Shown: in pieces, positions 18,401 to 25,844 of the stretch
Position numbering within the stretch: position 1 is the stretch's first letter
Layout of the letters: each line of letters begins with the position of its first letter
Origin: Mycobacterium intermedium
Lineage (GTDB): Bacteria > Actinomycetota > Actinomycetes > Mycobacteriales > Mycobacteriaceae
NCBI RefSeq assembly: GCF_002086275.1
Contig: NZ_MVHT01000037.1
Coordinates: forward strand, 1 to 56,401
Direction of reading: 5' to 3'
DNA: 56,401 bases
Translations under genes and position numbers: made by a program
The notes under the pieces: generated by a model
Database searches by the model: none
The model's input: the letters and a program-made list of their open reading frames with translations, nothing else
Told to the model about the DNA's origin: nothing

Positions 18401-19516
18401 GCGATCGCTATCGCCCGTCAGGGACTGTCGTACGGCGTACACGTGATGACCAGCGCCACGGCATGGCTTGTCGGGCAAAAACAGCAGTTGGTCAATGTGT
18501 CCAACGCGCGGATTCAGTTGCGGCTCAGCAATCCAGACGAAACTCAGATGGGCGAGGGCTTCGAGCGGAAGAAGGCGGCTCGCAACACCTTGGACCGGCC
18601 CGGGTTCGGCTTGACCCGGGACGGCCACGAACTGCTGGTCGGGGTACCCGAGATCGTCGGGCCCGACGGCGAGCGGGTGGCGACCCGCGACATCGGTGCT
18701 TTGGTTGCCGGGCTGACCGGCGCCGGTCGGGTCGAGAGTCTGGCGCGGTTGCCCGGCCGAGTTGCGCTCGATGAAGTGGTGGCCGCCTTCGCAGCGAGCC
18801 CCGCCTCGGCGGACCCGTTGAACATCCCGTTCGCGATTGGTGAAACTGCGTTGCGCCCGGTCGCGTTGCCCGCAAGGGCGGTGCCGAACCTGTTGATCGT
18901 TGGTCGGCAATCATGCGGCAAGACAACGACGTTGGCTGCCCTCGGCAAGACGATCGTCGAGCGCCTGACACCGGAGCAGGCTCAGATCACCATCATCGAC
19001 CCCAAGACGTCGCTCATCGGCAAGGTCCAGGGCGAACACGTGCGGGCCTACGCCTATACCGCCGACGACATCGACACCGTGATCGCAGAACTCGCACAAA
19101 TCCTGCGCGACCGCCTACCGCCGTCGGGCCTCAGTCAAGAGCAGCTGCTCAGCCGAGGCGACTGGCAGGGACCGCACCATTTCGTGCTGATCGACGACGA
19201 GCAGGAACTTCGGCCGCACGGTGTGGTCGGCAAGGGCGCTGCGACCGCCCCGTTGTGGGGGTTGATCGAACGTGGCCGTGAGATCGGCCTGCACGTGTTC
19301 GCTTCCCGTCTGCCCGGAAACTGGGCGGGCGTGTCGGTCACTAACCCGTTTCTGCAGAGGATGACGGGTTCCCGGGCGCCGACGTTGTTCATGGACAACG
19401 ATCCGGCCGCGGTGAAGGTGTTCGGAAGGACCAGCGCGCAACAATTCCCGCCCGGACGTGGCCTCCTTGTCACGACCGACGGCGTGATGGAAGGGGTGTT
19501 GGTCGGAGAGCCGTAA
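15434..19516 (+). CDS. eccC: EccC, FtsK/SpoIIIE-type ATPase motor of a type VII secretion system
   Basis: 1360 aa as one polypeptide (ESX-1 instead splits it into EccCa and EccCb). TTG start, 3 nt after eccB. Two membrane helices (about 38-60 and 68-86), a DUF domain, then three FtsK-type ATPase domains. ATPase 1: Walker A GTSGSGKS at 497-504, Walker B VIIDEY, both intact. ATPase 2: ATAQRGKS at 859-866, with Ala replacing the first Gly, and Walker B LVIDNF lacking the Glu. ATPase 3: GRQSCGKT at 1157-1164, Walker B VLIDDE. The C-terminal ATPases of EccC recognise signal sequences of Esx substrates. The open reading frame is intact, so it is probably functional. Confidence 0.96.
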   Translation: MSKRGFIRSTRTAVPSVAPVRVAVAAPLALPEREPRNILLMIALPALLIGIVGTLVVMYASGVRSLQSGFFPMMGLVGFGALMFGGRFGRGRRISWGEQEKLRRSYLRQLDEDREEVQWAGQNQRHAQLFVHCDPLKLDRVIGGTRMWERRPTDTDFLDVRLGIGVQQASESAVTLQWPDVPVGEELEPVTGGALRDFILEQSKIREIGKVLSLRSKPGFSFIADNPNELYDLARSVLCSLAVYHSPNDLKIMVVTRHPELWSWLVWLPHNQHDEMFDACGLRRLIFASPTELEESLDAELHRKGRGPWIPPVGSSPTSMPSPVESGVSLGSHWLIVDDNVGTPEQWEGVTGQKGMAGITVLRLATRVGIGVGFADESQRFVLREGRLMHRGTFYAVADTVAESTANRYARALARWSPMTAGELSETDSQAGELLRALGIADPRELDVDRLWAETRGRGDSKWAMVPVGVRQSGELQYVILRAKDFGGYGFHSVVIGTSGSGKSEYFLSLCSGIALTHSPETFIVIFVDMKFESAAQDLQGFPHVAGSLSNLGKDDRHLAERMRKAINGEIARRYRLFKDAGARDANEYEEMRLAGRDLEPVPILLVIIDEYLELFIHHPEWIDLVIHIGQEGRGCNVFFTLGGQRLDLSSLSKAKSNIAFRVALRAETAEDSRDVIGSDAALHLPSKENGYALLKVGPRDLEQFRCFYVSAPFVVPKPVTSVNTPVSVSFSQPRSYTWEYQPLSDADSEALATAEQPEEPDEFLFHSDGFRKMKLVDVIREALVSHPARPPHRIWLPPLEVSEPIDALVARWRGKPWNVDYGDNYGLVFPLGIVDIPEEHAQRVHAVDAEMDNIMVVATAQRGKSTTLMTLMASAALMYRPERVTFFCIGASLHAIEELPHVASVVSPTDVEGVSRTIASIEGLVLAREASFKKYQIDIAEFRERRFGTGFGGGGAGGTDPDDKFGDVFLVIDNFADFYDKNAAMGDRAIAIARQGLSYGVHVMTSATAWLVGQKQQLVNVSNARIQLRLSNPDETQMGEGFERKKAARNTLDRPGFGLTRDGHELLVGVPEIVGPDGERVATRDIGALVAGLTGAGRVESLARLPGRVALDEVVAAFAASPASADPLNIPFAIGETALRPVALPARAVPNLLIVGRQSCGKTTTLAALGKTIVERLTPEQAQITIIDPKTSLIGKVQGEHVRAYAYTADDIDTVIAELAQILRDRLPPSGLSQEQLLSRGDWQGPHHFVLIDDEQELRPHGVVGKGAATAPLWGLIERGREIGLHVFASRLPGNWAGVSVTNPFLQRMTGSRAPTLFMDNDPAAVKVFGRTSAQQFPPGRGLLVTTDGVMEGVLVGEP

Positions 19517-19604
19517 ACCTGAACTGACAGGTGGCTTGCCCGCTTTTAGACTCAGACGCCTTCGCTCTCGGGCGGTGAAGCAAATCAGTTGGGAGGCAGT
19601 GAAT

Positions 19605-19910
19605 ATGAGTGGCGTGTTCGGCATGGTTCCGGGTGCTGTTGACTTGTCGGCAGCCGTGGAGGCTGGGATCAGCGAGGAAATGGCGGCCACCACTGCTGCC
19701 GGGGCTGCCGCGCTCACCGGCGTGGTGCCGATGGCAACGGATGTCGACTCGATCGAGTTCGCGGCGGCCTTGAACGCCGCGGGTGCTGCGTACCTCGCAA
19801 CGGCCGGCGAACACATCGGACAACGGGCGGCCTTCTCCGGGGCGCAAGGCCTGGCATCGACGGCCAATGTCGCCGCGGAGGCCACCCGCGCGGCGGCTAA
19901 CGCGCTGTAG
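19605..19910 (+). CDS. PE-like protein of the ESX locus
   Basis: 101 aa from the ATG at 19605, 8 nt after GGGAGG (a GTG at 19599 is too close to that site). Ala/Gly-rich, helical, with a central turn (VPMATDVDSIEFAAALNAAG) and AAYLATAGEH, a match to the general YxxxD/E secretion signal region. This is the size of PE35-type partners that pair with PPE68-type proteins. It lies 14 bp before the PPE gene and 88 bp after eccC. Together they would form a PE/PPE heterodimer exported by the ESX system. It lacks the classic Pro-Glu at residues 8-9. Confidence 0.78.
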   Translation: MSGVFGMVPGAVDLSAAVEAGISEEMAATTAAGAAALTGVVPMATDVDSIEFAAALNAAGAAYLATAGEHIGQRAAFSGAQGLASTANVAAEATRAAANAL

Positions 19911-19923
19911 GAACGGTTCAGAC

Positions 19924-21111
19924 ATGCCCGATCCGAGGTGGACAGGTCCGCCGGAGGTTGTCGCGGCGATCTTTGAGGCGGGTTCGCCTGCCTCGGTGAT
20001 CGCCAACAACGTCGTTTGGGTCACCGAAACCGCCAACGAGGAACTTGCGGAGGGTCTGTCCGCGGCCAACACCCTGGTGACGGCGGCGCAGTGGCAGGGC
20101 GTCGGCGCGGTCTCCTCCATGGTGACTGCGACCGGACTCAACGCCGGGTTGCAGACGCTGGTCGGCTGGACAGCGGGGAAGATAAGCCTCACCCAGGCCG
20201 CTGTCGAAGCCTTCGCCCTGGCGCGGTCCTCGGTGATTCCGTCAGTGATCTCGCAGACCAATCGCGACGAGTGGGCGGTGTTGAATGCCACCAACTTCTT
20301 GGGGCAGAACACCCCGGCGATAGTCGAGCGCGACGGTGAGTACTACGGCGAGCACTGGCCGCACAACTCAAGTGTGGGTTGGACCTACTCCGCCGCGCTG
20401 AGCGCGTTGACCGCAGCGTTGGCCGTTCCCCCGCCGCCTGCCCCAATGGGCGCGTCACCGGCCGCGCCGGCGGCGGCGGCACAAGCGGCGGCGCAGAGCG
20501 CGGGACAGGCCGGAATGCACAACGCGGTGCAGGCGTCGTCTCAGGCCGCGCAGCTCGGCGGCCAGACCGCCGGTCCGGCCGACGCGGGCACGCGGCAGCT
20601 CGGCTCGCTGATGCAGGAACCGCTGCAGATGGTTTCGGGTGTCGCCGAACCGCTCAAGCAATTGGGCCAGGCTCCGATGCAGGCCGTGCAGGGGTTCACC
20701 AGCCTGCCGCAAGGCATGCTGCAGGCGATGGGCGGGATGTTCCCGGCGGGGACGGGGTCGCCGAACGTGGCCGGGGCCGCGGTTGCCGAGCCCGTTGCCG
20801 CTGGGGCCGGCGGGGCCGCCGGTGCTGGCGGCGCGGGCGGCGGTGCGGGTTTTCCCGGTGCCGGATTGACCAGTTACACCCGGCCCACCAGCAGCTTTGA
20901 ACCCGGCGGCAGACCAGCCAGCTTGCGTGCCGGTGTTCTCAACGCCGCGGAGTTGCGCGGGCCGACGGCGTCGAACGGGCTGGGTGGCGCTCCTATGCCG
21001 ATGACGCCGGTCGGGATGCTGGCCCGGGGCAACGGCGCCGAGTCGGACAAAGGCACGGTGCCGCGTGCGCGCGTTGTCGTTGCGGGAGACCTCACAGACC
21101 CCCGCAGTTAG
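19924..21111 (+). CDS. PPE protein (PPE68-like, ESX-associated)
   Basis: 395 aa. The N-terminal domain (about 1-170) carries GPPEVVAAIFEAG (the Pro-Pro-Glu motif), a WQGVG turn in place of WxG, and NATNFLGQNTPAIVE, which strongly resembles the NATNFFG-type block of PPE68. The remainder is a low-complexity Ala/Gly/Gln/Pro tail with SLPQGMLQAMGGMFPAG and a final RARVVVAGDL. It pairs with the preceding PE gene. In other ESX loci an esxB/esxA pair follows at this place; here a tandem repeat and an opposite-strand housekeeping gene follow instead. Confidence 0.9.
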   Translation: MPDPRWTGPPEVVAAIFEAGSPASVIANNVVWVTETANEELAEGLSAANTLVTAAQWQGVGAVSSMVTATGLNAGLQTLVGWTAGKISLTQAAVEAFALARSSVIPSVISQTNRDEWAVLNATNFLGQNTPAIVERDGEYYGEHWPHNSSVGWTYSAALSALTAALAVPPPPAPMGASPAAPAAAAQAAAQSAGQAGMHNAVQASSQAAQLGGQTAGPADAGTRQLGSLMQEPLQMVSGVAEPLKQLGQAPMQAVQGFTSLPQGMLQAMGGMFPAGTGSPNVAGAAVAEPVAAGAGGAAGAGGAGGGAGFPGAGLTSYTRPTSSFEPGGRPASLRAGVLNAAELRGPTASNGLGGAPMPMTPVGMLARGNGAESDKGTVPRARVVVAGDLTDPRS

Positions 21112-21130
21112 CTCCGTCGTCAAGCCCTAT

Positions 21131-21307
21131 CGCCCCGGGTTCGAGCCTTACGGCCCGGTCTCTCTTCGCGCGCTGCGCGCGCTCGTCGCCCCGGGCTCGA
21201 GCTTTACGGCCCGGTCTCTCTTCGCGCGCTACGCGCGCTCATCGCCCCGGGCTCGAGCTTTACGGCCCGGTCTCTCTTCGCGCGCTACGCGCGCTCATCG
21301 CCCCGGG
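21131..21307. repeat. Three-copy 56-bp tandem repeat between convergent genes
   Basis: Units begin with CGCCCCGGG at 21131, 21187 and 21243, exactly 56 bp apart, with a partial fourth unit at 21299-21307. Units two and three are nearly identical; unit one differs at a few positions. Each unit holds a GCGCGC-TA-CGCGCGC-like inverted repeat and a CCCGGG, so the array can form hairpins. It separates the PPE gene from the convergent Rv0036c-like gene, and its last bases overlap that gene's 3' end. It may act as a bidirectional terminator or a variable-number repeat. Confidence 0.85.
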
Positions 21308-22068
21308 CCGGGAGGCCCCGCGAAGGCTTGCGCGATCGACAACCACCGCTGCGCGTCCTCCCCGACGGCGGTGACATCGAGCGTCTTCAACGCACGCCGC
21401 TGCGTCACCAGGTAGCAGAAGTCCTCGGCGGAGCCGGTCACCCGCTGGGCCGCGTCGGACGGGCCCCACGACCAGATGTCGCCGTCGGGTCCGCGCAACT
21501 CGACGAAGAACGGTTCGCTCGGCGGCGTCAGATTGTTGACCACGAAGGCGTAGTCGCGAGTCCGGACCCCCAGGTGCGCGATCGACCGGAGCCGCGCGGT
21601 GGCGGGCCGCGTGACACCGAGAGCGTCGGCGACGTCGAGTCCGTGCGCCCACGTCTCCATCAACCGTGCGGTGGCCATCGACGCGGCGCTCATCGGCGGA
21701 CCGAACCACGGCAACTTGCGGCCGTCGGCAACCTTCACCAACTCGTCGTGCAGTCGTCGGCGGGTCACCCGCCAGTCGTTGAGCAACTCTTCCGGTGGCA
21801 GCTTCGCCAGCTCCTCGGCGCCGGCGTCGACGAAACCGTTGGGATCGGCCGCCGCCTCGGTCAACACCTCCGCGAATCGGGCCTCGTCAGTGACCGACAG
21901 CAGCGCCACTCGGTCGGTCCACAACAGGTGAGCGATCTGGTGTGCGATCGTCCACCCGGGCGCAGGCGTGGCCTTCGCCCACCCCTCCGCGGGCAGTGCC
22001 GCCACCAGATCATCGAGCTCGTCGCTCTCCGCCGCCAGGTCGGCGACTATCGGACCCGGACCCGCCAT
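21295..22068 (-). CDS. Mycothiol-dependent maleylpyruvate isomerase-like/DinB-fold protein (Rv0036c-like)
   Basis: 257 aa, identical in length to Rv0036c. The N-terminal DinB-like four-helix bundle has metal-site candidates in [19 protein letters not shown] (His44-x3-His48 type) and [11 protein letters not shown]-terminal SCP2-like/MDMPI-C half follows ([15 protein letters not shown]). Family members are mycothiol-dependent isomerases or metal-binding proteins of unknown function (TIGR03084-type). Its start overlaps the MFS gene end by 59 nt, so the pair is probably one transcript. Confidence 0.88.
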   Translation of the reverse strand: MAGPGPIVADLAAESDELDDLVAALPAEGWAKATPAPGWTIAHQIAHLLWTDRVALLSVTDEARFAEVLTEAAADPNGFVDAGAEELAKLPPEELLNDWRVTRRRLHDELVKVADGRKLPWFGPPMSAASMATARLMETWAHGLDVADALGVTRPATARLRSIAHLGVRTRDYAFVVNNLTPPSEPFFVELRGPDGDIWSWGPSDAAQRVTGSAEDFCYLVTQRRALKTLDVTAVGEDAQRWLSIAQAFAGPPGPGR

Positions 22069-23392
22069 CGTTACCTCCCGAAACGCCTGTTGCCGTGGAG
22101 TTGCTCCGCCGGCCGACCAGAGTGTGCACGACGAGCCCGGCCGCGTAGATCACCGACCCGAAGAATACGAACCACGGCGCGCGCCCGTCATCGGGTATCC
22201 AGACGGCGGCGACGGCCACCGCGGCGATGAAGGCGACCCAGAACAGAGCGTCTTGCACGGCGAACACGTGGCCGCGCAGCGCGTCGTCGACATCGATCTG
22301 CATGGCCGAGTCAGCACACAGCTTGACCACTTGACCCGCCAAACCAAGCAGGAAGCCGCACACCACCATCACCGGGAGCTGCAACCCGACGGCCGCGAGC
22401 TGGATGGCCGCGGCCGCCGCCAGCGCCCAGTTGGCCGTTGCGTAACGTCCCCAGCGTCGGATCAGCCCGGGCGTCAGCACATTCGCCAGAAAGGCGCCCA
22501 ACCCGGTGGCGGCGAAAAACATCACTGCGGTGCCCAGCCCTTCGGCTTCCCCGTCTCCCAGGTGGTGCACCAACAGCAAGATGATCAGGGAGTTGATTCC
22601 AACCACCATCCGGTGCGCCGCCAGACCGGACAGCGCCGCACCCACCGACGGCAACTGGACGACCGTCCGCACGCCGTGCACCCAGCCCGTGATCACCGCA
22701 TAGACCACCGACCCGTGAATAGCGCGCTTGGTGTCGTCCGGGCCCAGCACCCGAGGAGCGAACCGCAGCGACAACGCCAACGCGATCAACACCGGAACGG
22801 CGGCGGTGTAGATCACCACCGACGCTCCACTGTCGTGTTCACCCACGAGCAGCCGAAGCACGAACATGAAGTTGGCACCCAGGAAGGCCGAGAACGCGCC
22901 CGACGCGATGGCCACCGAGTTCATCGTGACCACTTGCTCGCGCGGCACCACGTGCGGCAACGAAGCCGACAGCCCCGAGTTCACGAACCGGGCCAAACCG
23001 TTGGCCAGCAGCGCTCCGCACAACAGCAACACGTCGCCGGCGCCCAGCGCCAGGAACGTGCCCACCGCGGCGATGAAGGCCAGCCGCCCGATGTTGGCAC
23101 CGACCAGTACCAGCCGCCGATCCCAACGGTCCATCAGCGCCCCAGCAAACGGCCCCAGCAGCGAGTACGGCAGAAACAGCACCGCGAAGGCTCGCGCGAT
23201 CGACATCGGATCTGTCGCACGGTCCGGATTGAACAACAGGGCTCCCGCCAGACCCGCCTGGAAGAGCCCGTCGCCGAACTGACTGGTGATCCGAACCAGC
23301 AGCAGGCGCCAGAAGTCCGGCAGACTGCGCACCGCTCGCCACAGGTCGACGGGTGCGATGGCGTGCGTCCGGCTGCGAATCACAGAGTCCAT
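22010..23392 (-). CDS. Major facilitator superfamily transporter (Rv0037c-like)
   Basis: 460 aa with about twelve hydrophobic segments; Rv0037c is 441 aa. MFS signs include [17 protein letters not shown] (the loop 2-3 region, a G-x-x-x-D-R/K-x-G-R-R/K-like motif) and a symmetric second half. The C-terminal ~30 residues (Gly/Ser/Arg-rich) lie within the 59-nt overlap with the next gene and are probably not functionally constrained. Likely a drug or small-molecule exporter in the inner membrane; substrate unknown. It is divergent from the YqgE gene. Confidence 0.87.
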   Translation of the reverse strand: MDSVIRSRTHAIAPVDLWRAVRSLPDFWRLLLVRITSQFGDGLFQAGLAGALLFNPDRATDPMSIARAFAVLFLPYSLLGPFAGALMDRWDRRLVLVGANIGRLAFIAAVGTFLALGAGDVLLLCGALLANGLARFVNSGLSASLPHVVPREQVVTMNSVAIASGAFSAFLGANFMFVLRLLVGEHDSGASVVIYTAAVPVLIALALSLRFAPRVLGPDDTKRAIHGSVVYAVITGWVHGVRTVVQLPSVGAALSGLAAHRMVVGINSLIILLLVHHLGDGEAEGLGTAVMFFAATGLGAFLANVLTPGLIRRWGRYATANWALAAAAAIQLAAVGLQLPVMVVCGFLLGLAGQVVKLCADSAMQIDVDDALRGHVFAVQDALFWVAFIAAVAVAAVWIPDDGRAPWFVFFGSVIYAAGLVVHTLVGRRSNSTATGVSGGNDGGSGSDSRRPGGGERRAR

Positions 23393-23511
23393 TTCTAATG
23401 TCGGGCGCAGGCAAGGCTCGTCGACGCCCGCGGCGCCCCACCCACATTACAAATACTTCTCGACTGCATGATTGCCTCGGGCGATCTCGTCGATGGTGCG
23501 ATGATGTTGGA

Positions 23512-24117
23512 GTGGCACCGCAGGAAGACCCCGAGGACTACATCGCACCCGCCGCCCAACGGGTACGGGCGGGCACCCTGCTGCTGGCCAACACCGATCT
23601 CCTCGAACCGACGTTTCGCCGCAGCGTGATCTACATCGTCGAGCACAACGACGGCGGCACCTTGGGTGTAGTGCTCAACCGCCCCAGCGAAACCGCCGTT
23701 TACAACGTGTTGCCGCACTGGTCCAAGATCGCGGCCAAGCCGAAGGCGATGTTCCTCGGCGGCCCGGTGAAGCGCGACGCGGCCTTGTGTCTGGGCGTGC
23801 TGCGGGTCGGTGCGGAGCCGGATGAGGCGCTGGGCCTGCGCCACGTCGCGGGTCGCATGGTGATGGTTGACCTGGACGCCGATCCCGAAGCCATCGCACC
23901 GCTGGTGGAAGGCGTGCGAATCTTCGCCGGATACTCCGGGTGGACCATCGGCCAGCTCGAAGGTGAAATCGAGCGCGATGACTGGATCGTCTTGTCCGGC
24001 TTGCCGTCCGACGTTCTAGTCGGCCCCAGGGAAGACCTGTGGGGTCAGGTATTGCGGCGCCAGCCGTGGCCGCTGTCGCTGTTGGCCACCCATCCGATCG
24101 ACCTGAGCCGCAACTAG
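23512..24117 (+). CDS. UPF0301/YqgE (AlgH) family protein (Rv0038-like)
   Basis: 201 aa from the GTG at 23512 with a GG(A)G site just upstream; Rv0038 is 202 aa. Clear YqgE/AlgH family blocks: GTLLLANTDLLEPTFRRSVIYIVEHNDGGTLGVVLNRPS near the N-terminus, MFLGGPV, and FAGYSGWTIGQLEGEIERDDW. Cytosolic, of unknown biochemical role. Longer in-frame starts run into the divergent MFS gene and are not family-like. Confidence 0.92.
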   Translation: MAPQEDPEDYIAPAAQRVRAGTLLLANTDLLEPTFRRSVIYIVEHNDGGTLGVVLNRPSETAVYNVLPHWSKIAAKPKAMFLGGPVKRDAALCLGVLRVGAEPDEALGLRHVAGRMVMVDLDADPEAIAPLVEGVRIFAGYSGWTIGQLEGEIERDDWIVLSGLPSDVLVGPREDLWGQVLRRQPWPLSLLATHPIDLSRN

Positions 24118-24131
24118 CGGCGCTCCGGCGG

Positions 24132-24485
24132 CTAGTGGCAGGACAGGGTGCAGTTCCCGCAGACTCCGCCGCACAGGCTCGGTTCGGCCTCGGCCGCCTC
24201 CGCGCGGCGCAGCGCGTAGCGCGCGCTCTGGAACGACCCGGTGGCCAGCGTGCCGACCGCGCCCACGATGCAGACCACCACCACCACCAGGGCGGCCTCC
24301 GCCGGCGCCGCCAACGCCACCACTCCCCCGGCGGCCAGCATCACCGCCGCGGCCAGTTGCGTGGGCGCCAACGCCCGCAGCGCCAGTTGCATGGGGTCGG
24401 CGGGTCGAGGATGTGACAGGGACCAAGTTCCGAACGTGGCGGCCGCTAGCGCCGCACACATGCACAGCACACCGACGACGAGCAT
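24132..24485 (-). CDS. Small membrane protein with Cys-rich tail (Rv0039c-like)
   Basis: 117 aa; Rv0039c is 115 aa. Three hydrophobic segments (about 1-22, 41-62 and 63-83) and a short C-terminal tail ending CGGVCGNCTLSCH, four cysteines and a histidine in thirteen residues, suggesting a metal-binding or disulfide-bonded tail. It converges with the YqgE gene and lies 49 bp upstream of the mtc28-like gene on the same strand. No family function known. Confidence 0.8.
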   Translation of the reverse strand: MLVVGVLCMCAALAAATFGTWSLSHPRPADPMQLALRALAPTQLAAAVMLAAGGVVALAAPAEAALVVVVVCIVGAVGTLATGSFQSARYALRRAEAAEAEPSLCGGVCGNCTLSCH

Positions 24486-24534
24486 TCGCTCACAATACGA
24501 GCTGGCCGACCGTTCCGCTCGTCGGGCGCGATGG

Positions 24535-25650
24535 TCAGCGGCCGGGTACCGGCGCCAAGGTCACCAGCGGCGGCTGGGTTGGGACGGTACCGGGCGCCAC
24601 GGCGGTCAGCGGCTGCTGCACCGGTGTCGAACTGGGAACCGGTAGCTGCCGAGTGGGCGCGGCGGGAGGCGTGACGGGCGCAGACGCCGGCGCTGGCGCG
24701 GTTGCGGCGGCCGTCCCCGGCGGTGCAACGCGGAACCCGTTGACGATCGCGTCGGTGGCCGGGGCGTCGCTCACCGCTTGCGAGGCGGCAGTGGTGACGG
24801 CCAGCGAAACCCAGTACTTATCGGTTCCAGACGTCGCGATGACGTGGCGTCGCGAGGTGTTTAGCGTCATGTCGTTCTCGCGGTACGTGCCCTCGATCTT
24901 CGACGAAGGGAAGGTCCCCATGTTCTCCAGCGACGCGTTGGTGGTTTGCCAGGCGAGGAGTTGCTGACTGTCCACATAGCCGTGCGCGATGGCCTCGGCC
25001 GGGTCGAAGTCACCGACCAGCTTGTACACGACTATCTGCGCGTTCGAGGTGTAGATGCTGTTGCCCAGTCGGTCCGCGATCACGACGAACGCATCGGGCA
25101 CGTTGGGGTCGGGGATGTGAGTCCAGCGTGGGGGGACCGGAAGGGTGATCTCGAGTGCTTTGAAGCCCTCGGGGCGCTGCGGTTCTAGCTTGACCCCTTT
25201 GCTGTGGAAGTAGTCGCGCAGCGTGCCCGCGATGGCCGGGGTGTTACTGGGCGGCATCGGCGCTGCCCCGGGGGGCGCCGCTGTGGCAGCGGCAGGGGCT
25301 GGCGCTACGGCGGCCGGCGCCGGTGCGGCAGGGACGGGGACGGGCGCCGCCGCGGGGCCGGGCGCCGCGGGCGCGATCGGTGCCGCTACGGGCGCCTGCA
25401 CCGGGATCGGGGCCAGGGCTGGTGCTTGGGCGGGAGCCGGGGCGAGCCTGTTGTTGGCGACGCCCCCGGGCAGCGCCGTGAGGTTCTGAACCGGCGGAGT
25501 GGTCAGCTGCGCCGGGCTGGGCGCGGGGATGGGAGGCGCCGGGAATGCTGGATCTGCCGATGCTTTTCCGCCCGCAATCAGCAAGACGCCGACAAAACCG
25601 GCTGCCATGCCCCCGACGAAGACTCGCCAGGTACGCGCGTTCGTGATCAT
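24535..25650 (-). CDS. mtc28: Proline-rich secreted 28-kDa antigen homologue (Mtc28/Rv0040c-like)
   Basis: 371 aa from the ATG at 25650, preceded by AAGGGA; the upstream in-frame ATG at 25692 lacks a site. An N-terminal signal sequence ([20 protein letters not shown] followed by AGGKASADP, with likely cleavage near ASA-DP) directs export. A long Ala/Pro-rich region (about 30-145) precedes a folded LpqN/LpqT-like domain (150-330), then another Pro/Ala tail. M. tuberculosis Mtc28 is 310 aa, so the Pro/Ala segments are longer here. Divergent from leuS. Confidence 0.87.
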   Translation of the reverse strand: MITNARTWRVFVGGMAAGFVGVLLIAGGKASADPAFPAPPIPAPSPAQLTTPPVQNLTALPGGVANNRLAPAPAQAPALAPIPVQAPVAAPIAPAAPGPAAAPVPVPAAPAPAAVAPAPAAATAAPPGAAPMPPSNTPAIAGTLRDYFHSKGVKLEPQRPEGFKALEITLPVPPRWTHIPDPNVPDAFVVIADRLGNSIYTSNAQIVVYKLVGDFDPAEAIAHGYVDSQQLLAWQTTNASLENMGTFPSSKIEGTYRENDMTLNTSRRHVIATSGTDKYWVSLAVTTAASQAVSDAPATDAIVNGFRVAPPGTAAATAPAPASAPVTPPAAPTRQLPVPSSTPVQQPLTAVAPGTVPTQPPLVTLAPVPGR

Positions 25651-25831
25651 CTGCGTCGGGTCCCTTCGATAACTGGGCGCCAATGCCCTCATCGAGGCTG
25701 AATGTAACTAGCGCTGGGCAGCGTCGACCAGGCTTGAAACAGAGCTGGGATGAACCCCTGATCGGCGTGCAACGCAACCGAGATCAACCCGTGCCCAGCC
25801 CAGCGATCCGAGGCCGCGTGAGTCGCCCTTA

Positions 25832-25837
25832 TACCCT
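25832..25837 (+). promoter_or_regulatory. Candidate -10 element for a leaderless leuS mRNA
   Basis: TACCCT matches the mycobacterial TANNNT -10 pattern and ends 7 nt before the GTG at 25845, placing the expected transcription start on or next to the start codon. No Shine-Dalgarno precedes that GTG, which fits a leaderless message. The -35 region is not clear. Confidence 0.35.
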
Positions 25838-25844
25838 GTTTGGC

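Noticed and set aside
21131..21307. tRNA or small structured RNA gene
   Set aside because: The hairpins recur as tandem copies and no tRNA arm sequence such as GTTCGANTC in a cloverleaf context can be found.
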